A stretch of DNA of 64,000 bases. Source: Theobroma cacao (lineage: Eukaryota; Streptophyta; Magnoliopsida; Malvales; Malvaceae). This document shows, one piece after another, positions 1-9,761 of the stretch; the stretch's first letter is position 1, and the number at the start of each line of letters is the position of its first letter. Under the pieces are notes generated by a model, which saw only the letters and a list, made by a program, of their open reading frames with translations, ran no database searches and had not been told where the DNA came from. The translations under genes were made by a program, and so were the position numbers. Where the stretch lies: assembly GCF_000208745.1 (NCBI RefSeq), contig NC_030852.1, forward strand, positions 14,111,662 to 14,175,661, read 5' to 3'.

Positions 1-732
1 CATTTTGTCCCTAATCAAACAATTTTCCTGATGGACTTCAAATTGGACTTTGAACTCCGAATCACTATTCTAAGTCGTTCTGTGGGTTTCAAAATTTTCA
101 ATTTCCTCTTAGAATTTCTATTTGAACTAGTTCAAGGCTCGATTTAACTTAGTTGTACCACTCGGTACAATACCGTGTTTTAATCGAGTTTGACAGGGTC
201 TCACACTAAAAATTTCAAATTTCATCTATCTTCCTTCCTCTGTACGTGTACTACCACATTATCAAAATTATACTTCAACGCGAAATTACCATAATATTTA
301 AATATTCACTTATTCGCGTTGGCTCGACTTAGCAAAACACGCATATTTCACTTTCGTCGCTCATTTCCAAAAATTTGTTTGTATTTCTTTTCCCCCACTT
401 GGATCAACCATATGATCTTTTTTCATGATTGATTTTGATTTCGACATCCGATAAATATTAATATTTTAATATTATTTTATTCTAAAAATTTCCTTTTGTC
501 TCCTTGGTACATAAAATACCTTATTATGCCTCAATTGACTTCCGAATCAACTTTTATCTCACAAATTCTCTTTCGATAAAAATATTATTGTTTTATTATT
601 ATTTCTTCGCGTGCGGAATATTTTATCTTAAACTATTCCTTTTATCTTTTATCACTTTTAAACATTATAATTGACCTAAATTTGCATCCGATCAACTTTA
701 TTAATCACTGTTTCAAAATATGGGGTATCACA
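1..732 (-). mobile_element. Family G gypsy-type LTR, 5' part (rest lies left of the window)
   Basis: Read on the minus strand this starts at 732 with TGTGATACCCC and continues into an AT-rich stretch of ATAAAATAATATTAAAATATTAATATTT type. The same order of blocks occurs on the plus strand from 26690 in the complete 3.2-kb family G LTR: the TGTRAYACCCC start, the TTAATATTTTAT block, 'CAAGTGGGGGA', then 'GCGAATAAGTGAATATTTAAATATTATG'-like sequence split over both copies. No coding region is present. Only about the first 730 bp of the LTR fall inside the window, so its length and TSD cannot be checked. It interrupts the family B LTR fragment to its right. Confidence 0.72.
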
Positions 733-1296
733 CCACTTGTCTTCCTCATTTTCTTGTGCAATCTTTTTACTCTTTTGACATTTGAAAAAGGTCCAAAATC
801 CTCTGAAAGAGGTCCCTTAAGTAGCCCCCAAAAGTCCTAGCTTCAAAAATCCCCTAAACTTGTTATTTGTGGATATTACGATGAGGGCTGCGGCTTTTAA
901 TTTCCAGCACCGCGGGGCTCAAATGTTCTGTCTGAACTTGTTCTTCTAGTGTAGTACTTCCACTTTAACAAAAATGTTGACTACCTTCGCATCAAAACTG
1001 GGCAAAGTGGTAAACCTCAAAGTTGTAGCCCTACTTCTTAGCTTTCTAATTGTCCAAAAATCATGTCATTTGGACTTATTTAGTGGGACATATGCTTGAA
1101 AAACTGAAACATATATAAATAGAGCAATAGCCCATTATGCACCTTTCTTCACCAATTGAAATTAGTTTTTAATCCTACTCCTATAACGACATAAAATAAT
1201 TAGAAGTAATGTAAAACTAGCATCATTAGCTCAAATTAAACCTTTAAAAATAAGTTTTACCTTGATTTACACGGTTATGAAGGTCGAGGTTTCACA
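733..1296 (-). mobile_element. Fragmented family B gypsy LTR inserted in the Sirevirus 5' LTR
   Basis: The right end, read on minus, is TGTGAAACCTCGACCTTCAT, the same start as the family B LTRs at 22370, 32526 and 44822. The left part (about 755-800, minus) matches the 'GTCAAAAGAGTAAAAAGATTG' part of that LTR, split here by changes. Between them (about 930-1120) lies a plus-oriented piece matching another part of the same LTR (the 'ACTGGGCAAAGTGGTAAAC' block, also at 23945-23970). The fragment is therefore rearranged or composite. Position 1296 abuts sequence homologous to 13117 in the intact 3' LTR of the Sirevirus, which fixes the right insertion point. The left end is lost under the family G LTR. 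Confidence 0.62.
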
Positions 1297-1753
1297 GTTC
1301 ACTTTTATTTCTCTTTTCCTTGTATACTTAGAGTGTGCGGGACACTCTAAGGGAATTTATTCAAGCTTAGACTGCTCGATTGGGTGTATAGGTTCTAACT
1401 TAATCTAGAAAAGTTAGTTTGGGTATTGGTTGATCTCAAGAAAATCAATTGTAAAAGGTTGTGGCTGAGCTTACTAAAAGCCACTGTAAAGCTTGGTGGG
1501 AGCTTGAGAATTCCACCGTTTTTAGTGAGTTCATTTGGAAAATCCTTGGTTGAACAATCAAGGTAGTGGATGTAGGTCCTTAATTGAACCACTCTAAATT
1601 ATGGTGTATTGTCTACTCTGATTATGTTTTTAGTTTTTTATTCATTTTTAAATCTTTCTTTTATCTTGCATTTGTCCCAAATTAGAAGTCAATTTTAGTA
1701 AGAGCCAAAAAGTGTTATCCACCCCCCTCTAGCACATTTACTTGGGACCAACA
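1297..1753 (+). mobile_element. 5' LTR remnant of the Sirevirus (last 457 bp)
   Basis: It aligns base for base with 13117-13573 of the 3' LTR, including the inverted stretch 'GTGTGCGGGACACTC' and the terminal CTTGGGACCAACA. The first ~725 bp of the LTR are missing here because a family B LTR is inserted at 1296. The small minus-strand open frame in this stretch is present in both LTR copies and shows no coding signal. Confidence 0.88.
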
Positions 1754-1755
1754 AG

Positions 1756-1767
1756 TGGTATCAGAGC
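1756..1767 (+). other. Primer-binding site (initiator tRNA-Met type)
   Basis: TGGTATCAGAGC lies two bases after the CCAACA end of the 5' LTR. It is complementary to the 3' end of plant initiator methionine tRNA and would prime minus-strand DNA synthesis. Confidence 0.93.
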
Positions 1768-1810
1768 CTATCCCTCTTTGTCAAGGCTTAATATTCTTAG
1801 GGAGATCCTT

Positions 1811-3444
1811 ATGGCTCTTAAAAAATTAGTAGTTGCTGAGGGACAATCAACAAACAAATAGACCACCTCTGTTTAATGGCTCAAATTACCCATATTGGAG
1901 TACTAGGATGTCAATATATATTAGGGCAATAGATTATGAGATGTGGGATGTTATCACTGACGGTCCCTTTATTCCTTCAACCTTAAATGTTGTAACTAAC
2001 GAGATGATTCCTATGCCAAGGTCCGAATGGACCAAAGCTGAAACCAAAAGAGTCCAAACAAACTTTAAGGCAATCAATACACTGCATTGTGCTTTAACTC
2101 CCACTGAATTCAACAAAGTGTCAAGCTACACCACAGCTAAACAAGTGTGGGATAAACTTAGGATTATTAATGAAGGGACTTCACAAGTCAAAGAGTCCAA
2201 GATAGCTCTCTTAACCCACAATTATGAGATGTTTAAGATGGAACCAGGTCAAGATATCACCAGCATGCTAGATAGGTCCACAAACATCACAAATAAACTC
2301 AATCAACTAGGCAAACCAATTCCAGAACATGAAATTGTGGAAAGACTTCTTAGAAGCTTGCCTAAAAATTGGAAGCCAAAAGTGATTGCCATTCGTGAAG
2401 CCAAGGGCCTAAATGTCATAACCCTTGATGAAATTTATGGGTCTCTTCTCACTCACGAGCTGGAACTCAAGGAAGAGGAAGAAGAAGACAAAAGAGAAGC
2501 TAAAGAAAAGAAAACATTACCTTAAAAGCGAGCATCCTTGAAGAAGAATTAGATAGTTTATCTTGTGAAGATGATAAGGAACTGGTTATGGTTGCAAGAA
2601 GGTTCAGAAAGCTTATGGGACAAAAAAACCAAAGATTGGCTAAAAGAAGGTATAGAAGAGATTTTGGCTCTTCATGGAGAGCCAAAAATAAAAATGAGTC
2701 CAACAAAAAGGAAGAGCTTATATGCTTTGAATGCAAAAAGCCAGGACACTTCAAGTTAGAATGCCCCTTACTAAAGGAAGAAACGCTAAAGAAAAATGAA
2801 AAATCAAAGAAAGCAATGGTGGCTACAACTTGGTCAGATAATGATACTTCAAGTTTTAGTGATGAAGAAGAAAAAGCTGAAAAAAGAGCAAATTTAAGTC
2901 TGATGAAAAGAATGATTAATCTGAGGTATCTTCAACCCCTTGTGATATTTTTATTGATGAACTTCAAGAGCAGTATGAATGTCTTTATGATGAATTTGAA
3001 AAACTTGCTTCAAAATACAAAGCTTTAAAGAAAAAGACCGCATCTCTTGAAACAGATTTAGAAAAGATTAAACATGACTTCAAATCTGTTTTTGAACAAA
3101 GAAACATTCTTCAAACATAACTAGAGCATTCAAAAACTAATTTTGAAACTCAAAAATTGGAATTAGAAAATAAAACTGAAGCTTTACAAAAAGCAATTGA
3201 AGAAAGTGTTGCTTTTAAGAATATAAGAAAAGAAACTTCAAGAAGAAATACATACTTCAAGAAAAATTCTGATAAGGTATCATCTAGAGGTTACATTTGT
3301 GATAGAGTTGGTCATTTATCTTATGATTGCATAGAAAACAAAAGCATGCAGAAAACAAGAAAATTTTGGGTTCCAAAAGGATCCTATGTTGTAGCTAACC
3401 TTCAAGGACCCATCAAAGTATGGGTACCTATTAAGAAAAACTAA
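1811..3444 (+). pseudogene. Sirevirus gag (capsid/nucleocapsid), broken
   Basis: The likely start ATG is at 1811, but that frame stops at about 1859. The main capsid frame (about 1833-2525) has no ATG and encodes the copia gag N-terminal region (FNGSNYPYW near its start, then the RLLRSLPKNW motif). A stop at 2523 and a frame change lead into 2588-3028, which carries an intact zinc knuckle C-X2-C-X4-H-X4-C (ICFECKKPGHFKLECP). An acidic, coiled-coil-like Lys/Glu-rich stretch follows. The last part, 3157-3444, has a degenerate second knuckle that has lost its first cysteine, then the WVPK motif common before protease in Sireviruses. At least two frameshifts and several stops make it non-functional. 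Confidence 0.82.
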
Positions 3445-3510
3445 AAATTTGTTTTGCAGGTTGAGCTGAACCTAAAAGACACATGTTCAAGAGCTCAACT
3501 AAGGGAGAAG

Positions 3511-4218
3511 TAGCCTTGGTACATAGACAATGGCTGCTTAAGGCACATGACTGGAAATAAAATGTTGTTTGCTCAGCTAGACCAAAAAAAGGGAGGTACC
3601 GTTTCCTTTGGTGATGATTTAAAAGGTAGAATTTATGGTATAGGAGCCATTGGTAAGAACTCTCAAGCTCGAATTAGTCATGTCTTGCTGGTTAAAGGTT
3701 TGAAACACAATTTATTAAGTATCAGCCAATTGTGTGATAAAGGATTTAAGGTATGCTTTGACTCAAATAAATGTGAAGTGATAGATATAAATACTAACAA
3801 AGTTTCATTTATAGGAAAAAGAATTAAGAATATGTATGTTATATTTCTTGAAGATCTTGAAGTGAATTGTGAAACATGTCTTATGGAAAATGTTCAAAAT
3901 GAAGGCTAGTTATGGCAAAGAAGACTTGGACATGTGAGCATGCATACCATCTCAAAATTGATAAGAAAATATCTAGTTATAGGATTTCCTGAACTTAAAT
4001 TTGAATATGATCAAATTTGTGATGCATGTCAACTAAGTAAACAAATTAGAACATCTTTCAAAACCAAGAAGGTTGTCTCCACCTCTAGACCTCTTGAACT
4101 ACTGCATATTGATTTATTTGGACCTATTAGCACAATTAGCCTAGGAGGTAAATCATATGGCTTTGTAATAGCTGATGACTACTCAAGGTATACTTGGGTC
4201 TATTTTCTTGCTCATAAG
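3511..4218 (+). pseudogene. Sirevirus pol part 1: protease, GAG-pre-integrase and integrase N-terminus
   Basis: Protease is recognised by WYIDNGC...HMTG near 3520-3555. The catalytic D-S/T-G triplet reads D-N-G (AAT at 3529-3531), which should inactivate it. [14 protein letters not shown] follows at about 3705. The integrase HHCC zinc finger (LGHVS...H, CDACQLSK) spans about 3925-4035, and the first catalytic Asp of the DDE core is in LLHIDLFGP near 4100. Stops occur at 3511 and 3907. The frame is then cut at codon precision by a solo LTR, and the coding sequence resumes at 6998. Confidence 0.85.
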
Positions 4219-4844
4219 TGTCAAGACCCAAATTTCGGGCCATGACCGGCGTAAGGGCCAATAGACGTAGTCCATTAAGCTCGAGCAAGCCTATCTATCT
4301 ATCCCACTCATCATTCCATCAAATATTGCTAAGTCACAATTTATAACTTTAAATCAAAATGTTGATAGACATTGCCAACTCGTATTGGCATTACTCATTT
4401 AAAATATCATACATTGTCTATAGCATGTATTCTAATAATTTACATTAGGTTCGTCTATACACAACAAAAGAATACTCGACTTCCAACGGAGGGACTCGGA
4501 TGAATGTACAACTACTGAATGCCAAGACACCTACCAAAATATGGATACAAGTCTACAAGGACACCTCGTCCTAGTTACCGACTGCCTCGTGATCTGAAAA
4601 CATGAAGTTGAAAATGGTGAGTATAGACCTAGTGAGTGCACAAGAAAGGGAACAAGCATACCATAAGGAATCTTTAATGAAATCATGATGCATTATTTTT
4701 CAAAACAATGCAATTTGTTTATATTCTTATTAAAAACCCCTCATCAAGCTCTTAAATGATTAATCATTTGAAAATCATGAACACATACATAACGAACCAT
4801 TTGAAGAATGAAAGCTTCAATATTACACAAACAAGTCAGATACG

Positions 4845-5350
4845 ACAGCGAATCTTCGCTGCAGTGGAAAGGCAATTCTGCAGCGAGAATGAATTTTCGT
4901 TGCAGCGACGTTGGGATTTAGTTATTAGCTAAACGAGGGTTTCTCAATTGGCCGAGGGTTTCTCACTAAACCTCCCTATTTTAAACCTAACTCATTTAAT
5001 CCTTAATGTTGGAAGTCCATGCTCCGATATGGTAGCAAAGAAGTGAAAGACAGGGCAGCAATTGGACAAGATAGGAGACCAAAACAGAAGGTTTTTCACT
5101 GCAGCGAGATTCTCTCTCGCTACAGTGAAATACTAACCCAGAAATAGAAGGTTTGTCGCTGCAACGAAATTTCGCTGATGAAACAGAGAATTTTTCTCTG
5201 CAGCGAGATTCCTTTTTTGCTGCAGTGAGAAGCTACGGTGACTATCTCGCTGCAGCAAAATACATTTTCGCAGTAGCGAGAACCAGTTCTGGTGAAGGTT
5301 CTTAAACCCGAGAGTTTCTCACTGCAGCGAGAATGAATTTTGCTGCAGCA
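4845..5350. repeat. Cluster of CTGCAG-centred short palindromic motifs
   Basis: About nine copies or half-copies of a motif of the form CTCGCTGCAGCGAG (with variants GCTACAG, GCTGCAG, GTTGCAG) occur in 500 bp. Matching clusters lie at the same place in the other family B LTRs: 23755-23880, 33950-34085, 46395-46475, 52575-52905, 56400-56700 and 59035-59120. Confidence 0.8.
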
Positions 5351-5559
5351 AAAATAGAGCAACAAGAGAAAAGTTTCCCCTCACTCAACAAAAAGGCCAT
5401 CCTGCTAAACCAACAAAATAAACATACAGCACATGAAAATTCCCAAAGTGCAATGTATCAAATTTCTCATATAGATATCAATCATATATCACATTCATAA
5501 GTTTTCATTTCATAAGTCTAGATGTGCATAATTACATAGATAAACATCAACATCATCAT

Positions 5560-5760
5560 AAACACACCCGGCTCATGTACATCCCCCCACATCGTGCACA
5601 TAGCAGGCACCATCGTGTGCATCCCCCCACATCGTGCACAATCAGCGCCATCGTGTACATCCGCCCACATCGTGCACACGGGCACTATCATCATCCATCT
5701 CTCACGCCACCATCATCACCGGCATGTGCATTCCCCAACATCGTGCACACACACGATTAC
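5560..5760. repeat. Tandem GTGCAC-rich repeat of family B LTR
   Basis: Four to five diverged units of roughly 35-45 bp share CCCACATCGTGCACA (read on plus). The same repeat on the other strand is GTGTGCGAGTAGGGAGTGCAC at 23500-23560, 33650-33750, 46085-46180 and 58720-58820. A His/Pro/Thr-rich open frame across 5524-5907 is only this repeat read as protein. Confidence 0.75.
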
Positions 5761-6997
5761 AGTCATTATACACAATATCATTCATCATGCACAACACACA
5801 CATTTATATATCGTCATACTACAATAGTGCATGAATCCATAGCATTCACATATCACAATATAAAACCATTTTGCAAAAGCTTGCTCCCAAGGCACTTGTC
5901 TTTATGAAAAACTTGATAATTCATTCAAATGGGTGGCAAATACATTATATTTCCCAAAACAAGTTTTGAAGGCAGTCCACTCACCAATTGATTGTAGAGC
6001 CTTTAGATGACTCCAATTCCCCTAATTGTCCAAATGAGATGATGGGGCTTCCTTAGAACCTAGGATCACATTAGCATAAGCAATAGGTCGATTTACACAC
6101 TATGAACCCTCAAAGCTATCTCTTAACTAGCTTTCAATTGCCACATTAAATGGCTATCTATGTTCACTATCTTAATCACTAAAAAGTAATGAACATAGTC
6201 AACAGCAAAACAGCTCATAAATCCCAATTACTAGCCATTTTCTGCAGCTAAAAACCAAGCTTAATTCATCACTTACCCTAGTGCTCCTTTGTAGTCAAAT
6301 TCTCTTCCAATTGCTTCCAAATCAATGAGGTAATTCTCTCTTTCTCTTTCTAAAATGTCCAACTAGTGAGAGAAAGTGCAAAAATGAGATTTATCAAGGG
6401 TTTTAAAGTGAGAGCATGAAATAGCACAAAGGTTTATGGAAGGGTGCACCAAAAGCATGAAAATTGAAGCTAGAGAGAGAAAGTTATGGAAGCTTGAAGA
6501 AAACTCCCATGGAGGAATTGAAGAAACGTGAGAGAGGAGAGGGAAGAAAACGACCAGCTGCTAGAAAATCTCTAGAAGCTGCTGGAAATTCAAGATATTT
6601 ATAGCCAATCTTATCCATTCCCTTCAAATTACGAAAATGCCCTTCCACCAATTAACTTATTCTCCTCTAATCTTTTATGAAATCTTTTTGTTCTTTTGAC
6701 ACTAGGACAAGGTCCATAATGGTCTAGACATACTCGGGTTCACAAAAACATAAAATTGTAACCCGAGGTGAAAAATGACCATTTTGCCCTTATCGTGAAT
6801 ATCGTCGAAATTTTGGTTTCCTTTCCATTTCACCCCTAATTTCACCATCCATTTATGCCTTAAGCCTACTTAGGCCATAATATTGTTTAAATTTTACTTT
6901 GGGAGCTTATTAGAGAAAATGACAAAACTACCTTTGGCTCGTATTATTACCTCTATGCTTAGTTACAAGCCTATAGAGGTTGGGGTCTCACAGCAAG

Positions 6998-7560
6998 AAT
7001 GATGCTCTAACTACATTTATAAATCATTGTAGGAAGGTTGAAAATGATAAAAGACTTGTCATAGTTACTATTAAGAGTGATCATGGAGGTGAGTTTGAGG
7101 GAGATGAGTTTGAAAACTTTTGTAATGAATAGGGGTTGGATCATAATTTTTCTACACCTAGAACACCCTAGCAAAATGGAGTTGTAGAAAGGAAAAATCG
7201 AACCTTAAAGGAGATGGCTCTAACAATGCTTTGTGAAAACAATTTACCAAAGTACTTTTAGGTAGAAGTTGTAAACACTGCAGCTTACATCCTTAATAGA
7301 GTGTCAATGAGAGCCATGATATCAAAAAACCCATATGAATTATACAAGGTAGAAAACCAAACATCTCTTACCTTAGAAGCTTTGGCTGTAAATGCTTTGT
7401 GTTGAACAATGGAAAACATCCTCTAAGAAAGTTTGATGCTAAGAGTGATGAGGCTATATTTTTAGGATATGCATTGAACTCCAAAGCTTATAGAGTTTTT
7501 AACAAAAGATCTTTAACCGTTGAGGAGTCAATCGATGTAGTTTTTGATGAATCCAATGCC
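6998..7560 (+). pseudogene. Sirevirus pol part 2: integrase core and C-terminus
   Basis: The frame continues from 4218. The second catalytic Asp is in KSDHGGEFE (about 7077-7100) and the catalytic Glu is retained in NGVVERKNRTLKEM (about 7178-7215). Further on, NTAAYILNR, SFGCKCFVLN and DAKSDEAIFLGY-type motifs mark the copia integrase C-terminus. In-frame stops at about 7130, 7168 and 7258 sit where Gln or Trp codons are expected, consistent with C-to-T or G-to-A change. It is a broken gene whose DDE triad is complete. Confidence 0.84.
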
Positions 7561-7839
7561 TTATAAAAGGAAATTCCTGTTGATGAAGATGACACGGATG
7601 ACCTTGAAAGACAAATGAAAGAAATGAGTTTAGCTGACAAGAAAAATAGTGAAGAAAATTCCCTAGGAAGAGAAACAGAACCTCGACCTTTAGAAACTTT
7701 GCAAAGGACTAAAAATCAACACAATGATCTTTCAAAGAGTTGGAGGTATATCAAGGATCATCCACAAGAGTAAATCATAGGTGATATCTTTCAAAGAGTC
7801 AAGACTAGGAAAATAACTAGAGAAACATGTGAATTCACA

Positions 7840-8680
7840 ACTTTCATCTCACAAATTGAGCCTAAAAGCTTTGTGGAGGTAGAAAAAGAAGAAAGTTGGA
7901 CATTGGCCATGCAAGAAGAGCTTGATCAATTTGAGAGAAACCGAGTAGGGACTCTAGTCTCTAAGCCATTAAATCATCCCACTGTTGGCACAAAATGGGT
8001 TTTTAGAAATAAGGTAGATGAGCAAGGAAATGTTATTAGGAACAAAGCTAGGTTAGTGGCTCAAGGGTATAACCAAGAGGAAGGAATTGACTATGATGAA
8101 ACCTTTGCACTTATTGCTAGAACAAAAGCTATTAGATTGTTGCTTGCATTTGCTTGTTTCATGAACTTTAAACTATTTCAAATGGATGTAAAAGGTGCAT
8201 TTTTATATGGTTCATTCAAGAGGAAATCTATGTTGAGCAACCCCTCGAATTTGAGGACTATGAAAAACCAAATTATGTGTTCAAACTTCATAAGGCCTTG
8301 TATGGACTAAAACAAGCTCCAAGAGCTTGGTATGAAAGACTCTCTAGATTTTTAGTTGAAAAAAGATATAATAGAGGAAGCATTGATACAACACTTTTTG
8401 TCAAAAAATGCTTGAATGATTTAATTGTTGTTCAAATCTATGTGAATGATATTGTGTTTGGTGCAACTAATGAGGCTTTTTGCAAGAAATTTCCTGAAGA
8501 GATGTAGGGTGAATTTGAAATGAGCATGATGGGTGAGCTGAAATTCTTTCTTAGCCTTCAAATCAAACAAAGTAAGGAAGGAATCTTCATCAGCCAAAAA
8601 ATATTCATTCAAAACATGCTGATGCTGAAATCAATTAGCACACCAATGAGTCCATCCACCAAACTTGATGCTTATGAAAA
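7840..8680 (+). pseudogene. Sirevirus pol part 3: reverse transcriptase
   Basis: The copia RT starts with EESWTLAMQEELDQF and KWVFRNKVDEQGNV (7880-8035), then ARLVAQGYNQEEGIDYDETF and FQMDVKGAFL (8045-8205). A frameshift near 8210-8280 moves to the frame with LYGLKQAPRAWYERL (8295-8340). The catalytic YVDD box reads Y-V-N-D (AAT at 8445-8447), so the first metal-binding Asp of the pair is lost. A stop at 8505 interrupts the thumb region, and the frame resumes at 8520 (GELKFFLSLQIKQ). Expected role when intact: copying element RNA in cytoplasmic virus-like particles. Confidence 0.87.
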
Positions 8681-9370
8681 AGGAAAAAATGTTAATCAAA
8701 AGCTTTATAGAGGTATGATTGGATCCTTACTGTACTTAACTGCTAGTAGGCATGATATTCAATATAGTGTATGTTTGTGTGCACGGTTTCAATCACAACC
8801 TAAAGACTCACACTTGACTGAAGTAAAAAGAATCTTTAGATACCTTATAGATACACAAAATTTAGGATTGTGTTATACTAGAGGAACATCCTTCAATCTT
8901 GTTGGATATTCAAATGCAGACTTTGCTGGAAGCAAAATAGATAGAAAGAGCACTAGTGGAACATGTCAGTTCTTAGGAGATAAGCTTGTATCCTGGTCGA
9001 GTAAAAAAAAAACTCAATTGCACTCTCCACAGCTGAAGCTGAATATATTTCTTTAGGTAGTTGCTGTGCTCAGATTTTGTGGATCAAACAATAATTAAAA
9101 GACTTTGGAATAATCTTGCATAATGTACCAATATTCTATGATAACACAAGTGCCATCAACATCTCAAAGAATCCTGTCCAGCACTTTAGAACCAAACATA
9201 TTGAAATTAGGCATCACTTTTTTAGAGACCATGTAATTAAAGGAGACATTAAAATTGAGTTTGTTAGCACCATCAAACAAATAGCTGATATATTCACCAA
9301 GCCCTTAAATGAGGAAAGATTCTGTGAGATTAGAAGAAATTTAGGCATGGTTAATATGCAGGAGCTGTAA
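8680..9370 (+). pseudogene. Sirevirus pol part 4: RNase H
   Basis: KLYRGMIGSLLYLTASRHDIQYSV (split region about 8700-8770) leads into the RNase H domain: GYSNADFAG near 8905 (usually SDADFAG), KSTSGTCQFLG and SWSSKK. A frameshift at an A-run near 9003-9012 follows. The downstream frame has AEAEYISL near 9040 and, from 9116, FYDNTSAINISKNPVQH...TKHIEIRHHFFRD and ADIFTKPL, the usual copia pol end. The stop at 9368-9370 is in the expected place. At least one frameshift and one stop make it inactive. Confidence 0.86.
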
Positions 9371-9761
9371 GAAAATTTTTTAGTTTCCTATTTACAAAAT
9401 AGTAAGGACTTAGTTGATTAAGTTAATCAACTAAAAGTATTCTGTCTCTTTAAATAATAAGACTCAGTCAGATAAAGGGAGAATTAATAACATAGTAAAA
9501 AGAAACAGTTTACCAAGTGAAGAAAAAGAAAAAAAAAACTGCCTAACTAGAAAATAAAATTGAGAGGTAAATTTTTGAATTTTGAAAAAAGGAGGTTACC
9601 AACCACATTTAAAAAGGGGGAGTCAAACGGTTTTGAGAAGAATTAACCTGTCTTAACTCATTCTCCCGTCATTTTCTCTCATCTAAAATTGACCCTTCCT
9701 AAACTGAAACTCTTTCCTTTCAAACCCATCAAACCCCAAGTCAGAAACATCTCAAAACCAA
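9371..9761 (+). other. Spacer between pol and envelope-like gene, with GGGGGAG motif
   Basis: This is non-coding and A-rich. It contains AAAAAGGGGGAG at about 9611-9622, a polypurine-tract-like motif of the kind repeated in Sireviruses. No other feature is seen. Confidence 0.5.

Larger units (their letters stand above)
4219..6992 (-). mobile_element. Solo LTR, family B gypsy, inserted in Sirevirus integrase
   Basis: On plus it runs from TGTCAAGACCC to GGGTCTCACA, i.e. TGTGAGACCC...GGGTCTTGACA on minus, the family B termini. Flanking 5-mers are ATAAG (4214-4218) and GCAAG (6993-6997), a TSD with two changes. Removing the LTR and one 5-mer rejoins the integrase reading frame exactly. There is no PBS, gag or pol inside, so it is a solo LTR of 2774 bp. 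It has the family's dispersed CTGCAG-centred motifs (4845-5350), a tandem 'GTGCACGATG'-type repeat on minus (5560-5760) and a TATA-like ATAAATATC on minus near 6600. Confidence 0.9.

Noticed and set aside
1756..1767. TGGTATCAGAGC as part of a tRNA gene (also at 42781 and 47383)
   Set aside because: Only the 12-base primer-binding match is present next to LTR ends; no cloverleaf surrounds it.
5524..5907. Overlapping His/Pro/Thr-rich open frames
   Set aside because: They are the GTGCAC tandem repeat of the family B LTR read in several frames; similar frames appear at the same place in other copies (33427-33678, 45829-46282, 58466-58822).
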